Shown here: one piece after another, positions 1-7,392 of the stretch
Layout of the letters: every line of letters starts with the position of its first letter
Numbering within the stretch: the first letter of the stretch is position 1
Assembly (NCBI GenBank): GCA_934317845.1
Contig: CAKRES010000004.1
Location: forward strand, 62,001-126,000
Length of the DNA: 64,000 nucleotides
Reading direction: 5' to 3'
Source of the DNA: an uncultured Lachnospiraceae bacterium
GTDB lineage: Bacteria > Bacillota > Clostridia > Lachnospirales > Lachnospiraceae
The notes under the pieces: generated by a model
Told to the model about the DNA's origin: nothing
Seen by the model: only the letters and a program-made list of their open reading frames with translations
Database searches by the model: none
Made by a program: the position numbers and the translations under genes

Positions 1-701
1 TTGTTTTTAAGATCCAGGCCAACATGAATAAAGCACATCGTGATCGTATTGCATTTATGCGTATCTGTTCCGGAAAGTTTGAAGCCGGAAAAGAAGTGTA
101 TCATGTGCAGAGTGGAAGAAAATTGAAGCTTTCCCAGCCACAGCAGCTGATGGCGCAGGATCGTAAGGTGGTAGACGAAGCCTATGCGGGGGATGTGATC
201 GGTGTTTTTGATCCGGAGCTGTTTTCCATTGGAGATACGATTTGTACACCGGGAAAGAAATATGAATATGAAGGAATCCCGACTTTTGCACCGGAGCATT
301 TCTGCCGCTTGGTACAGTTAAATTCCATGAAGCGCAAGCAGTTTATGAAAGGGGTAACACAGATCGCGCAGGAGGGTGCGATCCAGTTGTTCCAGGATTA
401 TCAGCTTGGCATGTCAGAGATCATAGCAGGTGTAGTTGGTACATTGCAGTTTGATGTATTAAAATATCGTCTGGAAAATGAGTATGGCTGTGAGGTGCGT
501 CTGGAACCTCTTTCCTACGGCTTTATCCGCTGGGTGAAAGATCCAACGACAGACTTAAATTCCCTGAAACGACTGAATGATGTGAAAAAGGTGAAAGATA
601 TGAAGGGCAATCCGCTGCTTTTATTTAACAACGAGTGGATCATCAATATGGTGCTGGAAAATAATGAAGGTCTGGAACTGGTAGACTTTAAGAAAAATTA
701 G
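1..701 (+). CDS. prfC: Peptide chain release factor 3, C-terminal part (5' end outside window)
   Basis: The frame is already open at base 3 and reads VFKIQANMNKAHRDRIAFMR, which is the junction between the GTPase core and domain II of RF3, so the Met at 24 is internal and not the start. The following 225 residues match the RF3 beta-barrel and C-terminal domain in order (RICSGKFEAG, DVIGVFDPELFSIGDT, FAPEHFCRLV, EGAIQLFQ, GVVGTLQFDVL, YGFIRWV). RF3 is a cytoplasmic GTPase that recycles RF1 and RF2 from terminated ribosomes. The G-domain lies upstream of the window and cannot be checked. There is no obvious terminator in the 63 bases before ppa. Confidence 0.95.
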   Translation, partial: VFKIQANMNKAHRDRIAFMRICSGKFEAGKEVYHVQSGRKLKLSQPQQLMAQDRKVVDEAYAGDVIGVFDPELFSIGDTICTPGKKYEYEGIPTFAPEHFCRLVQLNSMKRKQFMKGVTQIAQEGAIQLFQDYQLGMSEIIAGVVGTLQFDVLKYRLENEYGCEVRLEPLSYGFIRWVKDPTTDLNSLKRLNDVKKVKDMKGNPLLLFNNEWIINMVLENNEGLELVDFKKN

Positions 702-732
702 TAATATCTGCTGGTGGAAATGCTTTGGAATA

Positions 733-741
733 TGTTATAAT
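733..741 (+). promoter_or_regulatory. Extended -10 promoter of ppa
   Basis: TGTTATAAT is a perfect extended -10 element (TG, one base, TATAAT at 736-741). No convincing -35 hexamer lies 17 bases upstream. It sits 24 bases before the ppa start, so transcription would begin close to the ribosome site. Confidence 0.6.
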
Positions 742-764
742 ATAAAAGTTAGGGAGGAATGACC

Positions 765-1316
765 ATGAATAATATTTGGCATGATATCAACCCGGATCGG
801 ATCCGTCCAAGTGATTTTGTTGCGTGTATTGAGATCAGCAAGGGAAGCAAAAAGAAATATGAATTAGACAAAGAAACAGGTTTGATCATTTTAGATCGTA
901 TATTATATACCTCGACACACTATCCGGCCAATTACGGATTTATTCCACGTACTTACGGCGATGATAAGGATCCGCTTGATGTACTGGTACTCTGTTCGGA
1001 AGACATTAATCCGCTGTCATTGGTGCGCTGTTATCCGATCGGAGTCATGTATATGATGGACAATGGATCTCGTGATGAAAAGATCATTGCCATTCCATAT
1101 AATGACCCAACGTATAATTGTTATACTGATATTGCTCAGTTGCCAAAACATGTTTTTGAAGAGATCCGTCATTTTTTTGATGTGTACAAGGATCTGGAGG
1201 ATAAGGAAACAGCGGTCAAGGAGTTTGGTGGTCCGGTGGAGGCGATCGAGATCATTGACCAGTGTATCGATGGATATAATAAGAAATTTGGCATTGAACG
1301 AAAAAAAGATTGGTAA
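765..1316 (+). CDS. ppa: Inorganic pyrophosphatase, family I
   Basis: This cytoplasmic enzyme hydrolyses pyrophosphate to phosphate and pulls biosynthetic reactions forward. The 183-residue product has the family I core: a YPANYGFIPRTYGDDKDPLD stretch carrying the acidic metal ligands, followed by the family's conserved DVLVL strand. An ATG at 759 is in frame, but AGGGAGG at 751-757 ends one base before it. The ATG at 765 is seven bases past that site and gives the usual short N-terminus (MNNIWHDI), so I start there. It has its own extended -10 promoter. The hydrogenase gene follows after 35 bases with its own AGGAGG, so the two may be co-transcribed; a terminator comes only after the hydrogenase. 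Confidence 0.95.
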   Translation: MNNIWHDINPDRIRPSDFVACIEISKGSKKKYELDKETGLIILDRILYTSTHYPANYGFIPRTYGDDKDPLDVLVLCSEDINPLSLVRCYPIGVMYMMDNGSRDEKIIAIPYNDPTYNCYTDIAQLPKHVFEEIRHFFDVYKDLEDKETAVKEFGGPVEAIEIIDQCIDGYNKKFGIERKKDW

Positions 1317-1351
1317 TATGATTCAGGGAAGAAGCTGCAGGAGGAGAATGT

Positions 1352-2806
1352 ATGGTAACGAATGATGCCACCATAATTAAGATAAAACATAAATTGATCT
1401 GTGAAGCGGCGAAGATGGCGTATGCGGGTGAATTTGACGAGAAGAAGGATCAGCTTCCGTATATGTTGATCCCGGGTCCACAGCCAATGTACCGCTGTTG
1501 TATCTATAAGGAGCGGGAGGTAGTCAGAGAGCGTACCCGTCTGGTTGAGAACAAAAATGCAGGAATGGAAGACAATGGTCTTGTTGTGCAGGTCATCAAG
1601 GCGGCGTGCGAGGGCTGCCCGATCTCCCGTTATGTTGTGACAGATAACTGTCAGAAATGTATGGGAAAGGCCTGTCAGTCATCCTGTAATTTTGGTGCGA
1701 TCAGTATTGGCAGAAGCAGAGCTTATATTGATCCAAGTAAGTGCCGGGAGTGTGGAAAATGTGCGGCAGCCTGCCCATATAATGCAATTGCTGATCTGAT
1801 CCGTCCATGTAAGCGAAATTGTCCGGTTGATGCGATCTCTATGGATGAAAATGCAATCTGTACGATTGATGAATCCAAATGTATCCAGTGTGGAAAATGT
1901 ATTCATAGTTGTCCATTTGGTGCGATTTCTTCCAAAACCTTCGTTATTGATATTATCCGCGACATATTGGCAGGTAAGAAGGTATATGCATTGCTGGCCC
2001 CTGCTACCGAAGGTCAGTTTGGTTCTGATATTACGATGTCAAGCTGGCGGACGGCATTGAAGAAGATCGGATTTGAAGATATGGTCGAAGTTGGTGCCGG
2101 GGCAGATATGACCGCTGATGCGGAGGCGGAAGAATGGTTGGAGGCACATGCGGAAGGAAAAAAGATGACAACCTCCTGCTGCCCTGCATTTGTACAGATG
2201 ATCAAAAAGCATTATCCAATGCTGATCGACAATATTTCCACGACGATCTCTCCAATGTGTGCGGTATCCCGTATGATCAAAGCAAAAGATCCGGATGCAG
2301 TGACCGTATTTATCGGCCCTTGTATTGCAAAGAAGGCAGAGACTTTGGATAAAGAGGTCGAAGGAAATGCGGATTACGCATTGACTTATGGAGAGATCCG
2401 TGCCATGATGCGGGCAAAGGACGTGGAGCTGGAGCCGGAAGAGAACGATAGCCAGCAGGCAAGTGTGTTTGGTAAGCGTTTTGGCAATGGCGGTGGTGTG
2501 ACCAAAGCTGTATTAGAAGCAATGCAGGAAAAGGGAGCAGATACTTCCGTGTTTGATGTGTGTGTGTGCGATGGTGCAGATGAATGTAAGAAAGCACTGC
2601 TGCTTTTGAAGCTTGGAAAACTGCCACAAGACTTTGTAGAAGGTATGGCTTGTACCGGCGGCTGTGTGGGTGGACCAAGCCGTCATAATGACATCAATCC
2701 ATCGAAACGTGCCAGAGATACGCTGATCAATCAGGCAGATGACCGAAAGGTAGAGGAGAATCTGAAAAACTATGACATGGACAGTTTTTCCATGCATCGT
2801 AGTTAG
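1352..2806 (+). CDS. Monomeric [FeFe] hydrogenase, group-B-like
   Basis: The 484-residue protein has an N-terminal unassigned region (about 1-95), a cysteine-rich electron-relay region, then an H-cluster domain. The relay region shows CxxCxGKxCxxxC near 100-112 and two ferredoxin-type CxxCxxCxxxCP motifs, one sharing ligands with a PCKRNCP segment. The H-cluster domain carries all three signature loops: TSCCPAF (274-280), FIGPCIAKK (Cys324) and GMACTGGCVGGP (Cys434, Cys438). The L1, L2 and L3 wording (GPCIAKK, and GGP after the last Cys) is that of the group B clade of Clostridia rather than the classical MPCxxK type. It should interconvert protons and H2 using reduced ferredoxin, but direction and partner cannot be read here. 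No maturases (HydE, F, G) are in the window. Confidence 0.88.
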   Translation: MVTNDATIIKIKHKLICEAAKMAYAGEFDEKKDQLPYMLIPGPQPMYRCCIYKEREVVRERTRLVENKNAGMEDNGLVVQVIKAACEGCPISRYVVTDNCQKCMGKACQSSCNFGAISIGRSRAYIDPSKCRECGKCAAACPYNAIADLIRPCKRNCPVDAISMDENAICTIDESKCIQCGKCIHSCPFGAISSKTFVIDIIRDILAGKKVYALLAPATEGQFGSDITMSSWRTALKKIGFEDMVEVGAGADMTADAEAEEWLEAHAEGKKMTTSCCPAFVQMIKKHYPMLIDNISTTISPMCAVSRMIKAKDPDAVTVFIGPCIAKKAETLDKEVEGNADYALTYGEIRAMMRAKDVELEPEENDSQQASVFGKRFGNGGGVTKAVLEAMQEKGADTSVFDVCVCDGADECKKALLLLKLGKLPQDFVEGMACTGGCVGGPSRHNDINPSKRARDTLINQADDRKVEENLKNYDMDSFSMHRS

Positions 2807-2823
2807 TTGGAAAAGATGAATTT

Positions 2824-2863
2824 GACCTTTTGCTCCAGATGGATGGTGCGAAAGGTCTTTTTT
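2824..2863 (+). terminator. Intrinsic terminator after the hydrogenase
   Basis: GACCTTTTGC (2824-2833) pairs with GCGAAAGGTC (2848-2857) with one G-T pair, and is followed by six T. It ends the ppa-hydrogenase unit 20 bases after the stop codon. The T run abuts the AAGGAG ribosome site of the next gene. Confidence 0.85.
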
Positions 2864-2877
2864 AAGGAGTGATGAAA

Positions 2878-3300
2878 ATGAAGGAATTGTTATATCGTTT
2901 GGTTGGGATCATCGCTGTAATACATGAAAAAATATTAGGAATGAATGACGCCTATCAGGCTGCATTTTCTGATAAAGAGCTGCATTTTCTTGTGATGGGA
3001 ATATTGGGGCTTGGAATGATCTTTTTTGTATATCCACTGTTTAAGTGGCTGGCAAAGAACGAACATGTCATGGTGATCGCATGGATCTATGTGTTTACGA
3101 TGATCGTAGTGATTGCTTTTGCAATTGAGATCGGACAGGGGATCACGCATACCGGAACAATGGATTTTGGTGATATTATGTTTGGTGTGGTAGGTTTTCT
3201 GGCAATGTTTGCTGTATTTGCTGTTATCCGTGGCATTTATCATGGCATAAAAAAACTATTTCAGATGTGGGATGATAAGATTGAGAGAGACAGACATTAA
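2878..3300 (+). CDS. Small VanZ-like integral membrane protein
   Basis: The 141-residue product has four hydrophobic segments (about 38-55, 64-84, 101-123 and a weaker N-terminal one) and a basic tail. Between the third and fourth segments the pattern EIGQ...MDFGDIMFGVVGF resembles the ExxQ...FDxxDxxxNxxG core of VanZ-like proteins, but the usual Asn is replaced, so the family assignment is tentative. Frames also open at GTG 2869 and ATG 2872. AAGGAG at 2864-2869 is correctly spaced only for the ATG at 2878, which I use. The function of VanZ-like proteins outside teicoplanin resistance is unclear and I do not assign one. Confidence 0.7.
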   Translation: MKELLYRLVGIIAVIHEKILGMNDAYQAAFSDKELHFLVMGILGLGMIFFVYPLFKWLAKNEHVMVIAWIYVFTMIVVIAFAIEIGQGITHTGTMDFGDIMFGVVGFLAMFAVFAVIRGIYHGIKKLFQMWDDKIERDRH

Positions 3301-3387
3301 CGGTGTGGCTTTGCTGTTTTCTCAAAAGAAATTCAAATAAATGTGTTATCGTGATAAGAGCAGAAGGTATGCAAAAAGGAGGAAGAT

Positions 3388-5184
3388 ATGAAATACATAG
3401 GGAAAAGGGTGTTGGCACTGTTGCTTTTTGTGACATTGCTGGTTCCAATGCTTTCAGGAGTCACAGTTTCCTTTGCTGAAAATGATGATCCGGGGAACAA
3501 CCGGTTAGAGGGAAAGGTGCCGCCAAGCTTTTATGAGGGTGCAACAATGGGAAAATTATGGAAGGATGCTGCGGCAAATCCATATGATGGGAAAGTTCAT
3601 TCTCACAATGACCGTTACACCGGAATGCAGGTTATCAATGGAATAGATGTTTCCGAACACAATGTGATCACAGACTGGAATGCAGTCAAAAATTCCGGCA
3701 TGGATTTTGCAATCATTCGTGCAGCGTATCGTGGATATGGAAAAGCGGGGACGTTAAATTCGGATAAACGCTATGATGAAAATATTACCGGGGCACTATC
3801 TGCCGGATTACAGGTGGGAATCTATATTTATTCGCAGGCAATCACAGTGGAAGAAGCACAGGCAGAGGCGGATCTTTTATATTCCAAGATTGGCAGCTAC
3901 AATATTTCCCTGCCGCTGGTGCTGGATTATGAATATTATTCAGAGACAGCAGATGTGAAAGGGCGGCTTTATGATGCCAAATTGACCAAGGAACAGGCGA
4001 CCGCAGTATGTCTGGCATTTTGTGAGCGGATCGCTTCTTATGGCTATCAGCCGATGGTATATGCCAACTCCAGTATGCTGACTTATCATCTAAATGCTAC
4101 AGATATCAGTAACCGCTATCCGATCTGGCTTGCCAATTATGTTTCGGTGACCAGTTATTCTGGTGCTTATAATATGTGGCAGTATGGCTCCGGCAAGGTT
4201 CCGGGGATATCTAATGATTGTGACTTAAATTACTGGTATACGAGTGATCCAAATGAATTCTCCGTCAATATGCGGATCGCACCGATTGCAGATCAGCTTT
4301 ATACAGGAAATGCAATTACGCCGGCTCTTTCCGTTACTTCTAAGGGAACCGCACTGGTAGAAAATCAGGATTACACTGTATCGTATGTCAACAATGTGGA
4401 GCGCGGAACGGCAACGGCGTATGTGACGGGGATCAATGCGTATGCCGGACTCAGTGCAAAGGCTGATTTTAAGATCATTGACAATAAGATAGAAGAGTTT
4501 CGGGCTGCTTCCAGATCAAAGACAGAAGTTACTTTAAACTGGCGGTCATGTGCCGGAGCAGCTTCTTATGATATCTATATGTCGGAAGCCGTGGATGGTA
4601 CCTTTAAGAAGGTGGCAACCGTTGATGGGACAGCAACAGAATATACCCATGTAAAACGAAAAGCCGGAAAAGAGTATTATTATTATGTGAGTGCGCTGTT
4701 AGAGGATCGGATCACCCATATTGCTTCGGAGGTAGTCGTTGCAAGAACGGGCAAGCCATCCACCAGAAAGGTGTACCTAAAAAAGGCATACAAGCTTAGA
4801 AAGGCAACCAATACAGGAGAGCGTGTGGTTAAGGTAAAGAAGCATACGCTTGTGACATTGGTAGCAGATGCGAAGAAGAAGGGTGGAAGTGACTGGTATT
4901 ATGTTTCTTATAAGATTGGAGGAAAAAAATACTATGGTTATCTGCCGAAATCATATGGAACGGTCTACTATTATGGAAAAACGAGTACGAAGCATGTGTC
5001 ATTGCGAAAGGGCGCAGGAACAAAGAAACGTCTGGTGACGGTTATTGCAAAGAAGAATAAAAAAGTAACGATCACAGGTTCAAAAAAGGACGGACGGAAA
5101 AAGGTCTGGTATAAGGTTAGTGTAAAGCAGGGAAAATACACATATACGGGTTATATACATTCCCGTTATGTAAAATTATACTAG
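3388..5184 (+). CDS. Secreted GH25 muramidase with Ig-like, FN3 and two SH3 domains
   Basis: The 598-residue protein begins with a signal peptide (basic n-region, hydrophobic 8-24, probable cleavage after SFA near 30). A GH25 lysozyme domain spans about 84-275, with GIDVSEH (Asp87) and LDYEY (Asp180, Glu182) supplying the active-site acids; it would hydrolyse MurNAc-GlcNAc bonds in peptidoglycan. It continues with a YTGNAITP-type bacterial Ig-like module (about 307-370), an FN3-like module (about 372-458) and two SH3-like modules (about 463-530 and 533-598) that likely bind cell wall. The tail is strongly Lys-rich. AAGGAGG lies five bases before the ATG. There is no sortase motif, so release or wall binding through the SH3 units is expected. 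Roles in self wall remodelling or attack on other bacteria cannot be separated from sequence. Confidence 0.92.
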   Translation: MKYIGKRVLALLLFVTLLVPMLSGVTVSFAENDDPGNNRLEGKVPPSFYEGATMGKLWKDAAANPYDGKVHSHNDRYTGMQVINGIDVSEHNVITDWNAVKNSGMDFAIIRAAYRGYGKAGTLNSDKRYDENITGALSAGLQVGIYIYSQAITVEEAQAEADLLYSKIGSYNISLPLVLDYEYYSETADVKGRLYDAKLTKEQATAVCLAFCERIASYGYQPMVYANSSMLTYHLNATDISNRYPIWLANYVSVTSYSGAYNMWQYGSGKVPGISNDCDLNYWYTSDPNEFSVNMRIAPIADQLYTGNAITPALSVTSKGTALVENQDYTVSYVNNVERGTATAYVTGINAYAGLSAKADFKIIDNKIEEFRAASRSKTEVTLNWRSCAGAASYDIYMSEAVDGTFKKVATVDGTATEYTHVKRKAGKEYYYYVSALLEDRITHIASEVVVARTGKPSTRKVYLKKAYKLRKATNTGERVVKVKKHTLVTLVADAKKKGGSDWYYVSYKIGGKKYYGYLPKSYGTVYYYGKTSTKHVSLRKGAGTKKRLVTVIAKKNKKVTITGSKKDGRKKVWYKVSVKQGKYTYTGYIHSRYVKLY

Positions 5185-5276
5185 AAATTTCTTCCTATTT
5201 GTGGCTGGATATGATACTATATTGTTGGTTTATGCCGCATTATAGGAAAAACATGTGAATAACAGGAGGATGGGAC

Positions 5277-5990
5277 ATGAAGATGGTTTCGTTAGAACAG
5301 GAATTGAGCAGCACTTCTTACCCGGGACGTGGTATCGTGATCGGAAAATCAGAGGATGGCAAGTATGCCGTAACCGCCTATTTTATTATGGGAAGAAGTG
5401 CAAATAGCAGAAATCGTGTGTTTGTAACGGAAGGAGAGGGTATTCGTACCGAGGCATTTGATCCAAGTAAACTGGAGGATCCAAGCCTGATCATTTACGC
5501 ACCGGTTCGCGTTCTGGGCAACAAGACGATTGTAACGAATGGTGACCAGACAGATACGATCTATGAGGGAATGGACAAGCAGCTTACTTTTGAGCAGTCA
5601 CTGCGCTGTCGTGAATTTGAGCCGGATGCACCAAATTATACGCCTCGTATTTCCGGAATCATGCATATTGAAGATGGAAGCTATAATTATGCGATGTCAA
5701 TCTTAAAGAGCAACAACGGAGATCCATCGTCCTGCAACCGTTTCACTTTTGCATATGAGAATCCAAAGGCAGGGGAAGGCCGTTTTATCCACACTTACAT
5801 GGGAGACGGAGATCCACTTCCAACCTTTGAGGGAGAGCCGGTTGTTGTTGATATTACGGGTGACATTGATACCTTTACCGATAAGGTATGGAACAGCTTA
5901 AATGAAGACAATAAGGTATCCTTGTTTGTGCGTTACATTGAAATCGAAAGTGGTGCTTACGAGACAAGGATCATCAATAAGAACAAATAG
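5277..5990 (+). CDS. IMP cyclohydrolase, PurO-like
   Basis: The 237-residue cytoplasmic enzyme would close FAICAR to IMP, the last step of purine synthesis. The opening (YPGRGIVIGKSEDGKYAVTAYFI-like region, then GRSANSRNRVF) and the middle (ICRFTFAYE-like NRFTFAYENP, GEGRFIHTYMGDGDPLP) match the PurO-type cyclohydrolase family known from archaea and many Clostridia, not the MGS-like domain of bifunctional PurH. AGGAGG at 5264-5269 is seven bases before the ATG at 5277. The gene for the preceding reaction starts 29 bases downstream, giving a two-gene unit closed by a terminator at 7237. I see no convincing promoter hexamers in the 92 bases upstream. Confidence 0.85.
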   Translation: MKMVSLEQELSSTSYPGRGIVIGKSEDGKYAVTAYFIMGRSANSRNRVFVTEGEGIRTEAFDPSKLEDPSLIIYAPVRVLGNKTIVTNGDQTDTIYEGMDKQLTFEQSLRCREFEPDAPNYTPRISGIMHIEDGSYNYAMSILKSNNGDPSSCNRFTFAYENPKAGEGRFIHTYMGDGDPLPTFEGEPVVVDITGDIDTFTDKVWNSLNEDNKVSLFVRYIEIESGAYETRIINKNK

Positions 5991-6019
5991 ACAAAGCATA
6001 GTAAGAAGGAGAGACGATC

Positions 6020-7201
6020 ATGAATGAATTAGAATTAAAGTATGGATGTAACCCGAATCAGAAACCGTCCCGCATTTTTATGGCAGATGGCAGTGACCTT
6101 CCGATCACTGTATTGAACGGAAAACCTGGATATATCAATTTCTTAGATGCATTTAATGGCTGGCAGTTAGTAAGTGAGTTAAAGAAAGCAACCGGACTTC
6201 CGGCAGCAACATCTTTTAAACATGTAAGTCCTGCAGGTGCTGCAGTAGGACTTCCTCTTTCTGACATTGAGGCAAAAATCTACTGGGTGGATGATATGGG
6301 AGAGCTTTCCCCGCTTGCCAGTGCCTATGCAAGAGCCAGAGGAGCAGATCGTATGTCTTCTTTTGGTGATTTTATTTCTCTTTCTGACGTTTGTGATGTT
6401 GCAACTGCAAAGCTCATCAAGCGTGAGGTATCAGACGGCGTGATCGCACCAGGATATGAACCGGAAGCATTAGAGATCTTAAAAGCAAAGAAGAAGGGCA
6501 ATTATAATGTGATCCAGATCGATCCTTCCTATGTTCCTGCCCCGACAGAAGTAAAGCAGGTGTTTGGTATTTCCTTTGAGCAGGGAAGAAATGAGTTGAA
6601 CATTGACAAAGATTTTATCGGTCAGAATATTGTAACAAAGAATAAAGAGATTCCGGATGCTGCGAAGGTAGATCTTATGATCTCTATGATCACTTTAAAA
6701 TATACACAGTCTAATTCTGTATGTTATGTAAAGGGTGGACAGGCGATCGGTATCGGTGCCGGACAGCAGAGTCGTATCCACTGTACCCGTCTTGCCGGAC
6801 AGAAAGCAGACAACTGGTGGCTGCGTCAGAATGAGAAGGTTTTAAATCTTCCGTTTAAAGAAAAGATCGGACGTGCAGATCGTGACAATGCGATCGATCT
6901 GTATATCGGAGAAGAGTATATGGATGTACTTGCTGATGGTGCATGGGAGAACATTTTCACAACAAAGCCGGAAGTGTTCACAAGAGAGGAAAAACGTGCA
7001 TGGTTGGATCAGCTGCAGGGTGTTGCACTTGGTTCCGATGCGTTCTTCCCATTTGGTGATAATGTAGAGCGTGCGCATAAGAGTGGTGTTGCATACATTG
7101 CACAGCCGGGCGGTTCCATCCGGGATGACAATGTTATTGAAACCTGTGATAAATATGGTATGGCAATGTGCTTTACCGGTATTCGTCTGTTCCATCACTA
7201 A
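6020..7201 (+). CDS. Stand-alone AICAR formyltransferase (PurH C-domain only)
   Basis: The 393-residue protein transfers a formyl group from 10-formyl-THF to AICAR, making FAICAR for the cyclohydrolase encoded just upstream. Visible family features are the N-terminal LKYGCNPNQKPS, the catalytic Lys-His pair in FKHVSPAGAA (Lys67, His68), the SNSVCYVKGGQAIGIGAGQQSR segment region, and the C-terminal DAFFPFGDNVERAHKSG and AQPGGSIRDD motifs. It lacks the roughly 200-residue MGS-like cyclohydrolase domain of bifunctional PurH; that activity is supplied by the PurO-like neighbour. Other pur genes are not in the window. Confidence 0.93.
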   Translation: MNELELKYGCNPNQKPSRIFMADGSDLPITVLNGKPGYINFLDAFNGWQLVSELKKATGLPAATSFKHVSPAGAAVGLPLSDIEAKIYWVDDMGELSPLASAYARARGADRMSSFGDFISLSDVCDVATAKLIKREVSDGVIAPGYEPEALEILKAKKKGNYNVIQIDPSYVPAPTEVKQVFGISFEQGRNELNIDKDFIGQNIVTKNKEIPDAAKVDLMISMITLKYTQSNSVCYVKGGQAIGIGAGQQSRIHCTRLAGQKADNWWLRQNEKVLNLPFKEKIGRADRDNAIDLYIGEEYMDVLADGAWENIFTTKPEVFTREEKRAWLDQLQGVALGSDAFFPFGDNVERAHKSGVAYIAQPGGSIRDDNVIETCDKYGMAMCFTGIRLFHH

Positions 7202-7236
7202 AAGACAGATTGGATCCATATAACATAGCAGCAGAT

Positions 7237-7277
7237 GCGGGAAGTTTTTTAGATAAGAAAAGCTTCCCGCTTTTTTT
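7237..7277 (+). terminator. Intrinsic terminator after the purine pair
   Basis: GCGGGAAG (7237-7244) pairs with CTTCCCGC (7263-7270), extended inward by T/A pairs, followed by seven T. It is a strong rho-independent terminator for the cyclohydrolase-formyltransferase unit. Confidence 0.92.
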
Positions 7278-7308
7278 GTTAAAAAAGTGTGAAGGCGTAA
7301 AAAAACAA

Positions 7309-7337
7309 TTGTGTTTTTGTGTGAAAATTCGTATAGT
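7309..7337 (+). promoter_or_regulatory. Sigma-A-type promoter of the RND exporter
   Basis: TTGTGT (7309-7314), 17 bases, TATAGT (7332-7337). The expected start point near 7344 lies just upstream of the palindrome at 7351-7367, so a protein bound there would block the first transcribed bases. Confidence 0.55.
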
Positions 7338-7350
7338 AGAATTAGCAAAT

Positions 7351-7367
7351 AATTAACATGGTTAATT
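7351..7367. promoter_or_regulatory. Candidate operator (AATTAAC-ATG-GTTAATT)
   Basis: Seven-base arms AATTAAC and GTTAATT are perfectly complementary around a three-base centre, 26 bases before the exporter start codon and just after the predicted transcription start. Size and symmetry suit a dimeric MarR- or TetR-type repressor, but no such regulator gene is in the window. Confidence 0.5.
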
Positions 7368-7392
7368 GATGAACGAGAAAAGGAGATAAAAG

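Noticed and set aside
3345..3356. TTATC-GT-GATAA dyad upstream of the GH25 gene
   Set aside because: Five-base arms are too short to support an operator, and I see no promoter around it.
5192..5248. Seven-base inverted repeat TTCCTAT/ATAGGAA before the PurO-like gene, looking like a third promoter-in-hairpin case
   Set aside because: Only seven A/T-rich pairs over a 43-base loop, expected by chance; no T run and no clear promoter inside.
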